Assembly: GCF_002868735.1 (NCBI RefSeq)
Contig: NZ_CP025611.1
Location: 1,482,501-1,546,500 of the forward strand
Length of the DNA stretch: 64,000 nt
Origin: Niveispirillum cyanobacteriorum
GTDB lineage: Bacteria; Pseudomonadota; Alphaproteobacteria; Azospirillales; Azospirillaceae
Reading direction: 5' to 3'
Under the pieces are notes generated by a model, which was given only the letters and a program-made list of their open reading frames with translations, ran no database searches and had not been told where the DNA came from. Within the stretch, counting starts at the first letter, position 1, and the number at the start of each line of letters is the position of its first letter. The position numbers and the translations under genes are program-made. Positions 29,717 through 42,165 of the stretch are shown here, piece by piece.

Positions 29717-32662
29717 ATGTTCAATCAAGAATCCCTTCCCCGCCTTGGCGATCCGCAACGCGCCGCCGTCGGACTGGAACATTGGCATGAAGCGGCGGGT
29801 CCGGGCTGTGATCCCGATCTCGCCGCCTTTGCCCATTCCTATGCCGCCGATCCCCATGGAAAGCGCGTGCTGGAATCAGTGTTCGCCAACAGCCCGTTCC
29901 TGGGTCATGCCCTGGTACGGGAGATGGGTTTCTTCCGGCAACTGCTGGAAATCGGCTTCGACGCGGCCTTTGACGACCTTGTTCAGGCACTGTGGCGTGA
30001 TCATGGCGCACAGACCAACGCCGACAGGCTGATGAAGGCGCTGCGCATCGCCAAGCGCCGCGCCGCCCTGCTGATCGGGCTGGCCGACATGGGGGGCGAC
30101 TGGCCATTGGAAAAGGTCACGGGCGCCCTGTCCGACTTTGCGCAGGCTACCTTGCAACTGGCGGTGCGCGTGGCCCTGCGACAGTTGGTTTCCATGGGCC
30201 GACTGATCGTACCTGATCCGGAACAACCTGAAAAAGGTAGCGGTTATATCGTCCTGGCCATGGGCAAGTTCGGGGCGCGGGAACTGAACTACTCCTCCGA
30301 CATCGACCTGATCGTGCTGTATGACGATGGCATCGTGCAGGTACCGGACGGGGAGATGACGAAGCATTTCGTGCGGGCGACGCGCGAAATGGTACGGATC
30401 ATGGATGAACGCACCGCCGACGGGTATGTGTTCCGCACCGACCTGCGCCTGCGCCCCGACCCCGGCGCCACGCCCGTCGCCGTCAGCGTTTCAGCAGCAG
30501 AAGCCTATTACAGCAGCCTGGGCCAGAACTGGGAACGCGCCGCCATGATCAAGGCGCGGCCCGTGGCCGGCGATCTGGAGGCGGGCAAGGGCTTCATGGA
30601 TATCATCCGGCATTTCATCTGGCGCCGGAACCTGGATTTTGCGGCCATCCAGGACATCCATTCCATCAAGCGGCAGATCGGCGCGCATAAGGGCCACCGG
30701 GAAAAGACCGTCAATGGCCACAATATCAAGATCGGGCGCGGCGGCATCCGCGAGATCGAATTCTTCGCGCAGACGCAGCAACTGATCTTCGGTGGACGCG
30801 ACCGTTCCTTGCGCACCTGCGGGACAGTGGAGACGCTGTATGCGCTGGTCGCCGCCGACCGCGTGGAACAGCGGGTGGCCGATGACATGTCAGAGGCTTA
30901 CCGTTTCCTGCGCACCGTCGAACACCGCGTGCAGATGGTGGATGATCAGCAGACACACCAATTGCCCAAGACCGATGACGGGGTGGACCGCATCGCCGCC
31001 TTCCTGGGCTTTCCCGACACGCAGTCCTTCCGCGACCACCTGATGGCGACGCTGACGGTCGTGGAGGATCATTACGATCATCTCTTCTCCGAAAGCCCGG
31101 CCTTGTCCGGGTCGGGCAGTCTGGTCTTCACAGGCACGGAGGATGATCCCGACACGATGGAGACGCTGCGGGAGATGGGTTACGCCAACCCGTCCGCCGT
31201 GGCGGGACAGATCCGGGCCTGGCACCATGGCCGCTATCGCGCCACGCGCAGCCAGCGGGCGCGGGAATTGCTGACGGAACTGGTTCCCACCCTGCTGGCG
31301 GCCTTTGGCAAGACGGCCCAGCCCGATCAGGCCTTCCTGAAGTTCGATGAGTTCCTGTCCCGCCTGCCGGCGGGGGTGCAGCTTTTCAGCCTGTTTTACG
31401 CCAATCCCAACCTGCTGGATCTGGTGGCCGAGGTGATGGGCACGGCCCCGCGTCTGGCCGAACAACTGGCGCGGCAGCCGCAGGCGCTGGATGCGGTCCT
31501 GCTGCCGGGCTTCTTCGGCACCCTGCCGGCCCGGGAGGAGTTGGAGGCAGGATTCGACGCCCTGGTCGGTGGTGCTCATTATTTTGAGGAGGTTCTGGAC
31601 CTCACCCGCCGCTGGACCAACGAACACCGCTTCCGCGCCGGCGTCCATATCCTGCGCCATGTCAGCGATGCCGACCGGCTGGGCGCCTTCCTGACCGATG
31701 TGGCGGAGGTAGGCCTGTCCGGCCTTCAGCGCGCGGTGGAGGAAGAGTTTGCCAAGCGCCATGGCCGCCTGCCCGGTGCGGGCATGGCCATCCTGGGCTT
31801 AGGGCGGCTGGGCGCGCGCTCCCTGTCGCTGCGGTCGGACCTGGACCTTATCACGGTCTATGAGGTGCCGGACGACGTGCTGCAGTCGGATGGGGCCAAG
31901 CCCCTGTCCCCCAATGATTATTTCATCAAGCTGACGCAGCGTCTGGTCAATGCCATCACCGCCCATACGGCGGAGGGGCAATTATATGAGGTCGATATGC
32001 GCCTGCGCCCGTCCGGCAATGCCGGGCCGCTGGCCGTCAGCTTCGATGGATTCGCGAAGTATCAGCGCGACAGCGCCTGGACCTGGGAACATATGGCCCT
32101 GACCCGCGCCCGTCCCGTGACGGGGCCGGACAGTCTGCGCCGGCGTCTGACGACGGAGATCGTGTCGGTCCTGACCCGTACGCGCGATCCCGCCAAGCTG
32201 CGCGAAGATGTGGCCTCCATGCGTGGTCGCATCGATCAGCAGCACCATACGGACGATATCTGGACCGTGAAATATGTGCGCGGCGGCATGATCGATATCC
32301 AGTTCATCGCCCAGTATCTGACCCTGCTGCACGCCCCGGAACGGCCGGAAATCATCGACCCCAATACCACGGGCGCGCTGGCCTGGCTGGGCGATAGCGG
32401 GTTCATCGATGTGGAGACGGCGAATGTCCTGATCGACGCACACAAGACCTGGCGCCGCGTCCAGGGCTTCCTGCGCCTCACCGTCGAAGGCGGGTTCGAT
32501 GCCGCCAAGGCACCCCCCGGCCTGAAGGCCGGCCTCGCCCGCGCCGCCCTGCCCGAGTTGCCCGAAGGCACCCCGTTTGAGGCGGTGGAAGACGCGTTGC
32601 GCACCAAGGCGGCAGCGGTCAAGGCCGCGTTCGACCGGATCGTGGGGGCGCCAGCAGGGTGA
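29717..32662 (+). CDS. glnE: Bifunctional glutamine synthetase adenylyltransferase/deadenylase
   Basis: 981 residues, usual for GlnE. It adds and removes AMP on glutamine synthetase in response to PII, and so controls nitrogen assimilation. There are two nucleotidyltransferase domains. The N-terminal deadenylase motif GKFGARELNYSSDIDL starts at residue 183, and the C-terminal adenylylase motif GRLGARSLSLRSDLDL starts at residue 696. Helical regulatory segments lie after each. It converges on the phosphatase gene with a four-base gap. Confidence 0.96.
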   Translation: MFNQESLPRLGDPQRAAVGLEHWHEAAGPGCDPDLAAFAHSYAADPHGKRVLESVFANSPFLGHALVREMGFFRQLLEIGFDAAFDDLVQALWRDHGAQTNADRLMKALRIAKRRAALLIGLADMGGDWPLEKVTGALSDFAQATLQLAVRVALRQLVSMGRLIVPDPEQPEKGSGYIVLAMGKFGARELNYSSDIDLIVLYDDGIVQVPDGEMTKHFVRATREMVRIMDERTADGYVFRTDLRLRPDPGATPVAVSVSAAEAYYSSLGQNWERAAMIKARPVAGDLEAGKGFMDIIRHFIWRRNLDFAAIQDIHSIKRQIGAHKGHREKTVNGHNIKIGRGGIREIEFFAQTQQLIFGGRDRSLRTCGTVETLYALVAADRVEQRVADDMSEAYRFLRTVEHRVQMVDDQQTHQLPKTDDGVDRIAAFLGFPDTQSFRDHLMATLTVVEDHYDHLFSESPALSGSGSLVFTGTEDDPDTMETLREMGYANPSAVAGQIRAWHHGRYRATRSQRARELLTELVPTLLAAFGKTAQPDQAFLKFDEFLSRLPAGVQLFSLFYANPNLLDLVAEVMGTAPRLAEQLARQPQALDAVLLPGFFGTLPAREELEAGFDALVGGAHYFEEVLDLTRRWTNEHRFRAGVHILRHVSDADRLGAFLTDVAEVGLSGLQRAVEEEFAKRHGRLPGAGMAILGLGRLGARSLSLRSDLDLITVYEVPDDVLQSDGAKPLSPNDYFIKLTQRLVNAITAHTAEGQLYEVDMRLRPSGNAGPLAVSFDGFAKYQRDSAWTWEHMALTRARPVTGPDSLRRRLTTEIVSVLTRTRDPAKLREDVASMRGRIDQQHHTDDIWTVKYVRGGMIDIQFIAQYLTLLHAPERPEIIDPNTTGALAWLGDSGFIDVETANVLIDAHKTWRRVQGFLRLTVEGGFDAAKAPPGLKAGLARAALPELPEGTPFEAVEDALRTKAAAVKAAFDRIVGAPAG

Positions 32663-32666
32663 CCCG

Positions 32667-33245
32667 TCACCCCATATGGGCCAGTTCCCGTTCGCGGTGG
32701 TTCTCGCGCAGGAAGCGCAGCCATTCTTCCTGGCCCTGGGCGCGGCGTTGATAGACCTCTCGGACAGCGTCCAGCAGCTCATGGCGCCGGCCCAGGATGT
32801 CGCCGCCGATTTCCAGCATGCGCAGGTTGGGCCAAGCCTGCGGGCGGATACGCACCACCTCCGCCAGGGCTTCCACCGCCGGGCGGTCGGGACGGGCCTG
32901 GGTCAGAATCAGGGCCATGGCCGCCGTGGAGCGGGAAATGCCCATATGGCAATGGACCAGCAGATGGTCTTGCGCCCCTGCCTCTGCCGTCAGACGCTGC
33001 CCGAAGGCCAGCACCCGTTCCAGATGCCGGTCCAGCGGCGCCATCCGTTCCGGCAGCTCAATGACGATATCGTCGAATCGCAGGTCGAGGCGGTGATGGG
33101 GCCCGTAATCGTCGAAGGCCGTCAGCGGTTCCCGGTCCGGGTCCAGGATGGAGACAAGGTGGGTCACCCCGGCCAATGCATGGCCGGGGAGTTCCTGGAT
33201 GCCGCAGACGGTTGTGCGGAACGGGACGAAGACGGGCGATAGCAA
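32667..33245 (-). CDS. Dual-specificity / tyrosine phosphatase-like protein
   Basis: 192 residues from a TTG at 33245, placed by GGAG seven bases upstream and by the end of the preceding gene at 33247. No ATG exists until well inside the domain. The catalytic P-loop is LVHCHMGISRSTAAMAL (HCX5R), with the general-acid region upstream near RFDDIVIELPE. It removes phosphate from tyrosine or other substrates; the substrate is unknown. It is coupled to the small secreted protein upstream. Confidence 0.88.
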   Translation of the reverse strand: MLSPVFVPFRTTVCGIQELPGHALAGVTHLVSILDPDREPLTAFDDYGPHHRLDLRFDDIVIELPERMAPLDRHLERVLAFGQRLTAEAGAQDHLLVHCHMGISRSTAAMALILTQARPDRPAVEALAEVVRIRPQAWPNLRMLEIGGDILGRRHELLDAVREVYQRRAQGQEEWLRFLRENHRERELAHMG

Positions 33246-33246
33246 A

Positions 33247-33630
33247 TCATTTCTCCGGTGGTGCGGACGCAGCCGCCTTGGGCGGCGGGTCGGGCAAGCG
33301 GGTGATCGACAGAATGGGAATGCGCTGCCCCTCCACCCCGACATGGCCCCAGCCGGCACAGAGCGAGCCGTCGCTGCGCGGAATGAAGGCCAGATCCGGC
33401 TGGCTGTCCACATTGAAGACGCTGGCCGACGGGCTCAACTCCATGCGGTAGCGCTGTTTGGCGCCCAGCGTGACAATGATCGACCGGTCGTTCTCCGAGG
33501 TCCAGCCATTGATGCGGCGCGAATCGATGCAGGTTTCGCGGGCTTTGCCCGGCGTCGCGGCATCCTCAGATGCTATGGCGGGACCGGCACAAAGCAGGGC
33601 CAGCAGCGGCAGTAACAGATGGTGACGCAT
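33247..33630 (-). CDS. Small secreted protein, possibly DUF6491-like
   Basis: 127 residues from the ATG at 33630, with a clear signal peptide (MRHHLLLPLLALLCAGPAIA). The mature part has two cysteines (ETCIDSRRINGWT and GSLCAGWGHVG) and the pattern of a small beta domain (SIIVTLGAKQRYRMEL). It resembles DUF6491 proteins, but this is a weak impression. The C-terminal tail is Pro/Ala-rich. The stop overlaps the beginning of the phosphatase gene's leader. Confidence 0.75.
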   Translation of the reverse strand: MRHHLLLPLLALLCAGPAIASEDAATPGKARETCIDSRRINGWTSENDRSIIVTLGAKQRYRMELSPSASVFNVDSQPDLAFIPRSDGSLCAGWGHVGVEGQRIPILSITRLPDPPPKAAASAPPEK

Positions 33631-33785
33631 GATCCGCGTCCTCCTTCCCTTGCAAAATCCCATGCCCCCTGACGGGCATGGTGACGTGGGATCGGGGCGG
33701 GATCAAGGCGATGCGCAGAACGGCTACCCCCTACAGGGACACCAAAACCACGTACGCAGTAATTTCTGTGAGATCGGAGGAAGGT

Positions 33786-33861
<76 letters not shown>

Positions 33862-33891
33862 AACCTTCAACGCGGCGAGAAGGGGGTGGAT

Positions 33892-33967
<76 letters not shown>

Positions 33968-34127
33968 AATCCACATCCGCTTTCGCGGCCCCGCCAGGGC
34001 ATTCACCGTGGCGAGGCGCGCTGTGTAGCAAAGGCATTTCCCCTTGTCGATAGTTTTCGATGCCGGGAATGGTGCTTTTTTCAGCGACCGAGATTTGCGC
34101 TGACGACATGCCCTGTGACGCTTGGCG

Positions 34128-35279
34128 TCAGAGGTCGCCCAGGCCCCGGCGGGACATCCGCACATCCCGATGGACATGCACCGACATCAGCAGGCCGAAG
34201 CCCACCATCACCGCCAACGTCGCCGTCCCGCCATAGGAAATCAACGGCAGCGGCACACCCACCACAGGGATCAGGCCCATGATCATGGCGACATTGATGA
34301 ACAGATAAAGGAACAGGTTGACCGTTAACCCCAACGCCAGCAGTCGCCCATACTGATGCCTACATCGCCCTGCGATGACGAAACCGAACAGCAGCAGCAG
34401 GCAGTATAGCACCAGAAAGCTGATCGACCCGACCAGCCCGAATTCCTCCGCCAGCATGGTGAAGATGAAGTCGGTCTGCTTTTCGGGCAGGAAGTTCAGG
34501 TGGCTCTGCGTACCCTGCAGGAACCCCTTCCCCGTCAGCCCGCCCGACCCGAACGCGATCTTCGACTGCGTGATGTGATAGCCGGTGCCCAGAGGGTCGC
34601 TGTCGGGGTCCAGGAAGGTCTCTACCCGGTCGCGCTGATAGTCGTGCAGCAGGAACTGCCAACTGAGCGGGATGGCGATCAGAATGGCGCCAATCACCAG
34701 TGCGAATTTCCACCAACGCACACCCGACAGGAAGAACATCGCGCCCGACGCCATGATCAGCATCAGCGAGGTCCCCAGGTTTGGCTGCGCCAGCACCAGC
34801 GCCACCGGCGCCCCCACGATCAGTAGCGGCACGATCAGATAGGGGATACGGCCCGTATCCTCCAGTGAAGCGCCATGGAAATAGCGGGCCAGCGCCATGA
34901 CCAGGGTGACCTTCATGATCTCCGAGGGCTGTAACTGCACAAAGCCCAGGTCGATCCAGCGCTGCGCCCCCTTACCCACCGAACCGAACAGATCCACGCC
35001 GACCAGCAGCACCAGGACCAACCCGTAAAGCGGGTAGGTCATCTTCATCCAGACGCGGATATCGATCATGCCAATGAACAGCATCAGCGCCAGACCGACG
35101 CCGAAACGCAGCATCTGCCGCGACGCCCAGGGGTCGATCTGCCCGTTGGCGGCGGAATAGAGCATGGCGAAACCGACACAGGCCACGATGGTGACCAGAA
35201 ACACGAAGGACCAGGGGATCTGGGCCAGCTTCTCGGTAAAGGAAAGGGCCGCGCTATCGCCGGAGACGTCCAGGGTCAT
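34128..35279 (-). CDS. rodA: Rod-shape SEDS glycosyltransferase RodA
   Basis: 383 residues, about ten membrane helices. RodA polymerises lipid II in lateral wall growth, in complex with PBP2. SEDS motifs are present: the stretch QLQPSEIMKVTLVMALARYF, the LVLAQPNLGTSLMLI region and, near the end, PVVGVPLPLISYGGTATLAVM. Its start overlaps the stop of mrdA, so the two partners are translationally coupled. Confidence 0.96.
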   Translation of the reverse strand: MTLDVSGDSAALSFTEKLAQIPWSFVFLVTIVACVGFAMLYSAANGQIDPWASRQMLRFGVGLALMLFIGMIDIRVWMKMTYPLYGLVLVLLVGVDLFGSVGKGAQRWIDLGFVQLQPSEIMKVTLVMALARYFHGASLEDTGRIPYLIVPLLIVGAPVALVLAQPNLGTSLMLIMASGAMFFLSGVRWWKFALVIGAILIAIPLSWQFLLHDYQRDRVETFLDPDSDPLGTGYHITQSKIAFGSGGLTGKGFLQGTQSHLNFLPEKQTDFIFTMLAEEFGLVGSISFLVLYCLLLLFGFVIAGRCRHQYGRLLALGLTVNLFLYLFINVAMIMGLIPVVGVPLPLISYGGTATLAVMVGFGLLMSVHVHRDVRMSRRGLGDL

Positions 35280-37186
35280 GGCGTTTCTCCTGCGGGATTG
35301 GGCGCCGGCGGCGTTGTGTCAGTGGCGGGTGGCGGCTGCTGCGCCACGGTGGCGCGCGCCGCCTCCAGCATCTGGCATTCCAGAAGGATGTCGCGGGCGA
35401 TGGGGGCCGCCACGGCGCCGCCGCCGCCGCCATGTTCCACGATCACCGCACAGGCATATTTTGGCGCTTGAACGGGTGCGAAGGCCACGAACAGGGCGTG
35501 GTCACGCTCCCGCCAAGGCCGGTTCTCATTTTTGATCACACCGGAACTACGCTCGGCCATGGAAATGCGGCGGACCTGGGCGCTGCCCGACTTGCCCGCC
35601 ATCTCCATGCCCGGAACACTGATGCGGGCGCGATAGCCGGTGCCGCCCGGCACATTGGTGACGGCGTTCATACCCTTCAGAACGGTGGCCAGATTTTCCG
35701 GCTTCACATCGATGGCGGGCCATTCCGTCGTCTCGGCGAACTGCCCCTCAATGGATTTCAGCAGATGTGGCTGCACCGCCCGCCCGCTGGCCAGCCGCGC
35801 TGTCATCACCGCCAGTTGCAAGGGCGTGGTCAGGACATAGCCCTGGCCCATAGACGCGATCAGCGTTTCACCCTGGTGCCAGGGCTGTTTCAGGGCCTGC
35901 CGCTTCCATTTCGGGTCCGGAATAAGGCCTGGCCGCTCTCCCGGCAGTTCCAGTCCGACCTTACCGCCCAGGCCGAAACGGCGGGCCATATCGGCAATGC
36001 GGTCCATGCCGATGCGGCCGGCAATGTCATAGAAATAGACGTCGCAGCTATTCATCAGCGCGCCGACCATGTCCAGCGTGCCATGGCCATTGCGGCTCCA
36101 GCAGTGGAAACGGTGGCTGCCCAGTTCGATATGGCCGGAACAGAAGACGCGGTGGTCGGCATTGACAATGCCCGATTCCAGGGCCGCCAGCGCCGTCAGC
36201 ATCTTGAAGGTTGACCCCGGCGGATACTGGCCCGCGATCACCTTGTTGATCAGCGGCGTGCGTTCATCCTTCAGCAAGGCCTGATAGGCCTCGTACCCGA
36301 TGCCCATCGCGAACTGGTTGGGATCGAAACTGGGGCTGGAACAGAGCGCATGGATGCCGCCGGTATTCACATCCATGACGATGGCCGCCGCACTTTCCTC
36401 CGCCGACAGGCGCTGGTGCATATAATGCTGCAATTTGGCATCGATGGTCAGCGCTACTTCGCGTCCCGACTGACCGGGATCGCGCGACAACTCACGGATG
36501 ACCCGGCCGACGGCATTCACCTCCAGCTGGCGATTACCGGCGGCCCCTCGCAACGCCTGATCATACTGCTTCTCGATCCCGCCCTTGCCCACCTTGAAGC
36601 CCGGCAGGGTCAACAGCGGATCGCTGGACCCTTCCACATCCTTTTCCGCCGCCGCCCCGACATAGCCCAGCACATGGCTCAACGCCTCGCCGAACGGGTA
36701 TGAGCGGACCTGGCCGACATCGATGGACACGCCGGGCAGATCGGGCAGATTGACCTCGATCGCGGCCACCTGATCCCAGGTCAGGTTTTCCTTGATGGTA
36801 ATGGGCGCGAAGGAGCGGGAGCGTTGGATATCGCGCTGAATACGCCTTTCATCCGCCTCGGTCAGGGGGATCAGCTTTCCCACCTCGTCCAGTATCTGCT
36901 GCACGTCGCCGGCGCGTTCGGAAACGATAATAGTGCTGAAATTCTGCTCATTCACGGCCAGCGGCACGCCGAACCGGTCGGTGATCAGGCCGCGGGGCGG
37001 CGCCACCAGCCGCAGCGAGATGCGGTTATCCTCCGCCAGAACCGTATAGCGGTCACTCTCCACGATCTGGAGATAGTAGAGCCGGCCCATCAGCGTGGCG
37101 ACGGCAGCCCCTTGCAGCCCGCCCAGCACCAGCGTGCGGCGGGACAGCATGCGCTGGCGTTCGGCGTCCCGGTCAAAGGCCGACAT
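35276..37186 (-). CDS. mrdA: Penicillin-binding protein 2 (transpeptidase)
   Basis: 636 residues. One N-terminal anchor (residues 18-38), a pedestal/dimerisation domain, and a transpeptidase domain with the serine motif PPGSTFKML (SxxK), the second motif MNSCDVYFYD (SxN position) and AGKSGSAQV (KSG). It crosslinks peptidoglycan for elongation and is the target of mecillinam. The C-terminal 30 residues are Pro/Ala/Thr-rich. It lies between mreD and rodA. Confidence 0.96.
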   Translation of the reverse strand: MSAFDRDAERQRMLSRRTLVLGGLQGAAVATLMGRLYYLQIVESDRYTVLAEDNRISLRLVAPPRGLITDRFGVPLAVNEQNFSTIIVSERAGDVQQILDEVGKLIPLTEADERRIQRDIQRSRSFAPITIKENLTWDQVAAIEVNLPDLPGVSIDVGQVRSYPFGEALSHVLGYVGAAAEKDVEGSSDPLLTLPGFKVGKGGIEKQYDQALRGAAGNRQLEVNAVGRVIRELSRDPGQSGREVALTIDAKLQHYMHQRLSAEESAAAIVMDVNTGGIHALCSSPSFDPNQFAMGIGYEAYQALLKDERTPLINKVIAGQYPPGSTFKMLTALAALESGIVNADHRVFCSGHIELGSHRFHCWSRNGHGTLDMVGALMNSCDVYFYDIAGRIGMDRIADMARRFGLGGKVGLELPGERPGLIPDPKWKRQALKQPWHQGETLIASMGQGYVLTTPLQLAVMTARLASGRAVQPHLLKSIEGQFAETTEWPAIDVKPENLATVLKGMNAVTNVPGGTGYRARISVPGMEMAGKSGSAQVRRISMAERSSGVIKNENRPWRERDHALFVAFAPVQAPKYACAVIVEHGGGGGAVAAPIARDILLECQMLEAARATVAQQPPPATDTTPPAPNPAGETP

Positions 37187-37195
37187 GAGTTACCC

Positions 37196-37705
37196 TCAGC
37201 TCAAATAGGCGCGGTGCAGCCTTTGCAGCAGCCAGGCCATCAACGGGAACAATGCCACGCCCATCAGGGCCTGCACCAGCACGGGCCGCGCATCCAGAAG
37301 GCTGGCCGTCATCAGGGCGAACACCGACCATTGTACCGCTGCCGCCCCCGTCGCCACCAATGCAAAACCGATCCACAGCATCACGAAGGAACGGCCCAGG
37401 AAGAAGCGGCGCTGGGTGATCAGCAGCCAATAGGCCATGATCAGCACCATGGAGGTCGATCCAATGGGCGTACCGCCGATCAGGTCCTGCAACAGGCCAA
37501 TGGCGAACACCACCAGCGGGCGCAGCAGGTCGGGCCGGTGGATAACCCAGTAGAACAGACACATCAGCATGAACGGCACCGTCACCATGGCATAGCCGGG
37601 CAACGGCAGAGGCACCATCCCAACCAGCATGGCCAGGACAGTGACGGTGAAGGGCACAAGGTTGCGTGCCGTCTGATCGAGTTGGTTAAACAATCCGCCG
37701 GCCAA
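37196..37705 (-). CDS. mreD: Rod-shape-determining protein MreD
   Basis: 169 residues with five or six hydrophobic segments, such as PFTVTVLAMLVGMVPLPLPG and FAIGLLQDLIGGTPIGSTSM, the latter a family hallmark. MreD is the membrane partner of MreC in the elongasome. It lies ten bases before mrdA and 11 bases after mreC. Confidence 0.92.
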   Translation of the reverse strand: MAGGLFNQLDQTARNLVPFTVTVLAMLVGMVPLPLPGYAMVTVPFMLMCLFYWVIHRPDLLRPLVVFAIGLLQDLIGGTPIGSTSMVLIMAYWLLITQRRFFLGRSFVMLWIGFALVATGAAAVQWSVFALMTASLLDARPVLVQALMGVALFPLMAWLLQRLHRAYLS

Positions 37706-37716
37706 GGCCGTGCCCC

Positions 37717-38595
37717 TTACTTCATCGCGCCGGGCTGCGTCGCTTCGGCGGCCACGCCGCCAACGGTGCCGAAATCGACCACCTGCACATGCTCCAGACG
37801 CGACAGGTCGGCCATGGGCACGACCCGGGGCTTGCCGCCGGCCCCAATTTCAACAATGCCGACGGGCAGACCCGGCGGGAAAAGGCCGCCATGGCCCGAT
37901 GTGAACACCCGCTCACCCGGCGTAACCTCGCTGTTGGGCGGCAGGTAGGTCAGAAGCGGATGGTCGGAATTGTCGCCGGCCAGCATAGCCCGCTGACGGC
38001 TGCTTTCCAGCACGACGGGAATGCGGGCATTCAGATCGGTGATCAGCAGCACGCGCGACGACCAGTCGCCCACCTGCACGATACGGCCAACCAGCCCCTG
38101 TCCCGACATCACGGCCTGACCCCGCGCCACACCGTCGCGTTCGCCGATGGTGACAACGACCGTCCGCACAAAGGCGCCGCCGGGATCGCCGACGACACGC
38201 CCCGTGACCACACGGGCCGCCGGGTCCGGCTTGAAGGAAAGGAGCGAGCGCAGGGAGCGGTTTTCCGCGTCCAGACGCAGGGCCGCCTGTTCCCACTGCC
38301 GCAGACGGCTGTTTTCCTCCCGCAGACGGGCATTCTCGTCATGCAGGTCGACCAGTTGCCGGAAATACTCCAGCCCATCGGCCACGCTGGCGGCCGGACG
38401 CGACATGACGTTCAAAACCGGGGAAACAGCATCAGTGACGCGGGTACGCGCCTGTTCCACCGCACCACCATTAACATGCCCGATCATCATCAGGGCGGCG
38501 GCGGCCAGGATCAGCAGCGGAAAATAGAATCGCTGCACCATCCCCCAAAGGGGGGCCGCGATGCGCACGACGGATCCGCTATTGCGTGTCTTCAC
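37717..38595 (-). CDS. mreC: Rod-shape-determining protein MreC
   Basis: 292 residues from a GTG at 38595 (MKTRNSGSVVRIAAPLWGMV), where family similarity starts. Another GTG at 38628 is possible but lies inside a hairpin. One membrane anchor (FPLLILAAAALMMIGHVNGG), a coiled coil near residues 60-100 (LVDLHDENARLREENSRLRQ) and the periplasmic beta-barrel domain follow. MreC links MreB to the PBP2-RodA synthase. Confidence 0.93.
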   Translation of the reverse strand: MKTRNSGSVVRIAAPLWGMVQRFYFPLLILAAAALMMIGHVNGGAVEQARTRVTDAVSPVLNVMSRPAASVADGLEYFRQLVDLHDENARLREENSRLRQWEQAALRLDAENRSLRSLLSFKPDPAARVVTGRVVGDPGGAFVRTVVVTIGERDGVARGQAVMSGQGLVGRIVQVGDWSSRVLLITDLNARIPVVLESSRQRAMLAGDNSDHPLLTYLPPNSEVTPGERVFTSGHGGLFPPGLPVGIVEIGAGGKPRVVPMADLSRLEHVQVVDFGTVGGVAAEATQPGAMK

Positions 38596-38620
38596 CGGGG
38601 GGTGGTGTCCCGTGATCGGG

Positions 38621-38644
38621 TAAGCCACCGAAATCGGTGGCTTA
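38621..38644 (-). other. Hairpin between mreB and mreC
   Basis: TAAGCCACCG (38621-38630) pairs perfectly with CGGTGGCTTA (38635-38644) around AAAT. No T tract follows on the minus strand, so it is not a clear terminator. It covers the alternative mreC start at 38628. It may stabilise the mreB message or limit mreC expression. Confidence 0.55.
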
Positions 38645-38688
38645 CAGTGCCTTGTGAAAGTAACGCTTCAACGCGACGGTGTAAATAT

Positions 38689-38708
38689 CGGTTCGCTATA
38701 GCGAACCG
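38689..38708. repeat. Perfect 20-bp palindrome at the mreB stop
   Basis: CGGTTCGCTATAGCGAACCG is a perfect palindrome without spacer, ending two bases before the mreB stop codon (38710-38712). It could fold as a stem in the RNA, or bind a dimeric protein in the DNA. Confidence 0.6.
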
Positions 38709-38709
38709 G

Positions 38710-41615
<2,906 letters not shown>

Positions 41616-42165
41616 GTCCTGGTCCCTTGCGGCACGTCGGGTGCGGTCCTGTCAGGGACACCGCACCGATTTTGATCGATGAAATATGTGGCATCTGCGG
41701 CGCCGGTCCGGCGCTTCCTCCCCTGATCGCGGGCCGTACCGCGGCGAAGGCGGCACGACATCGGGCGCTCAGGGGGTGATTAGTCGTAGGGTGGCGGCCA
41801 GGACGACGCGGCCGCGGCGGATGGAACATGCGGACAGGCCAACGGCGCGGGCGGCAAGGCCCGTGCTGTTCTGCTGTTCCGTCATCTGGTCTGCCGCCAT
41901 CACGGGGGGACCGTCCATCCGCAAAAGGTTTCAAGCCACGATGCACCTATGGGAACACCGACAGCTCATTTCATGTTTCGGTTTTAAGGCGAAATCACCG
42001 ACGCGGCAAGAACCTTGATAGAGAAAGAAATGCAAAGGCTCCATGCGGGACTGGCTTGGGTGCGGCGCAATATGGACATGTGCCCGCTGCCCCTCGACAT
42101 TGACAGACGACACCCCATTGTCTAGCGATGGGGCGGGTTCCGCTCCCAAGCAGAAGGCCAGGTAC
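41616..42165. other. Divergent intergenic region leuA / mlaE
   Basis: 550 bases without a convincing gene. A hairpin lies just before leuA: GGTGCGGT 41640-41647 pairs with ACCGCACC at about 41661-41668. No Leu-codon-rich leader peptide was found by eye, so leucine attenuation is not shown. On the plus strand a TTGACA at 42100-42105 may belong to the mlaE promoter. Confidence 0.5.
42100..42128 (+). promoter_or_regulatory. Candidate mlaE promoter
   Basis: TTGACA at 42100-42105 is a consensus -35 element. TAGCGA follows at 42123-42128 after a 17-base spacer, but matches the -10 consensus poorly. It lies about 40 bases before the mlaE start. Confidence 0.35.
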
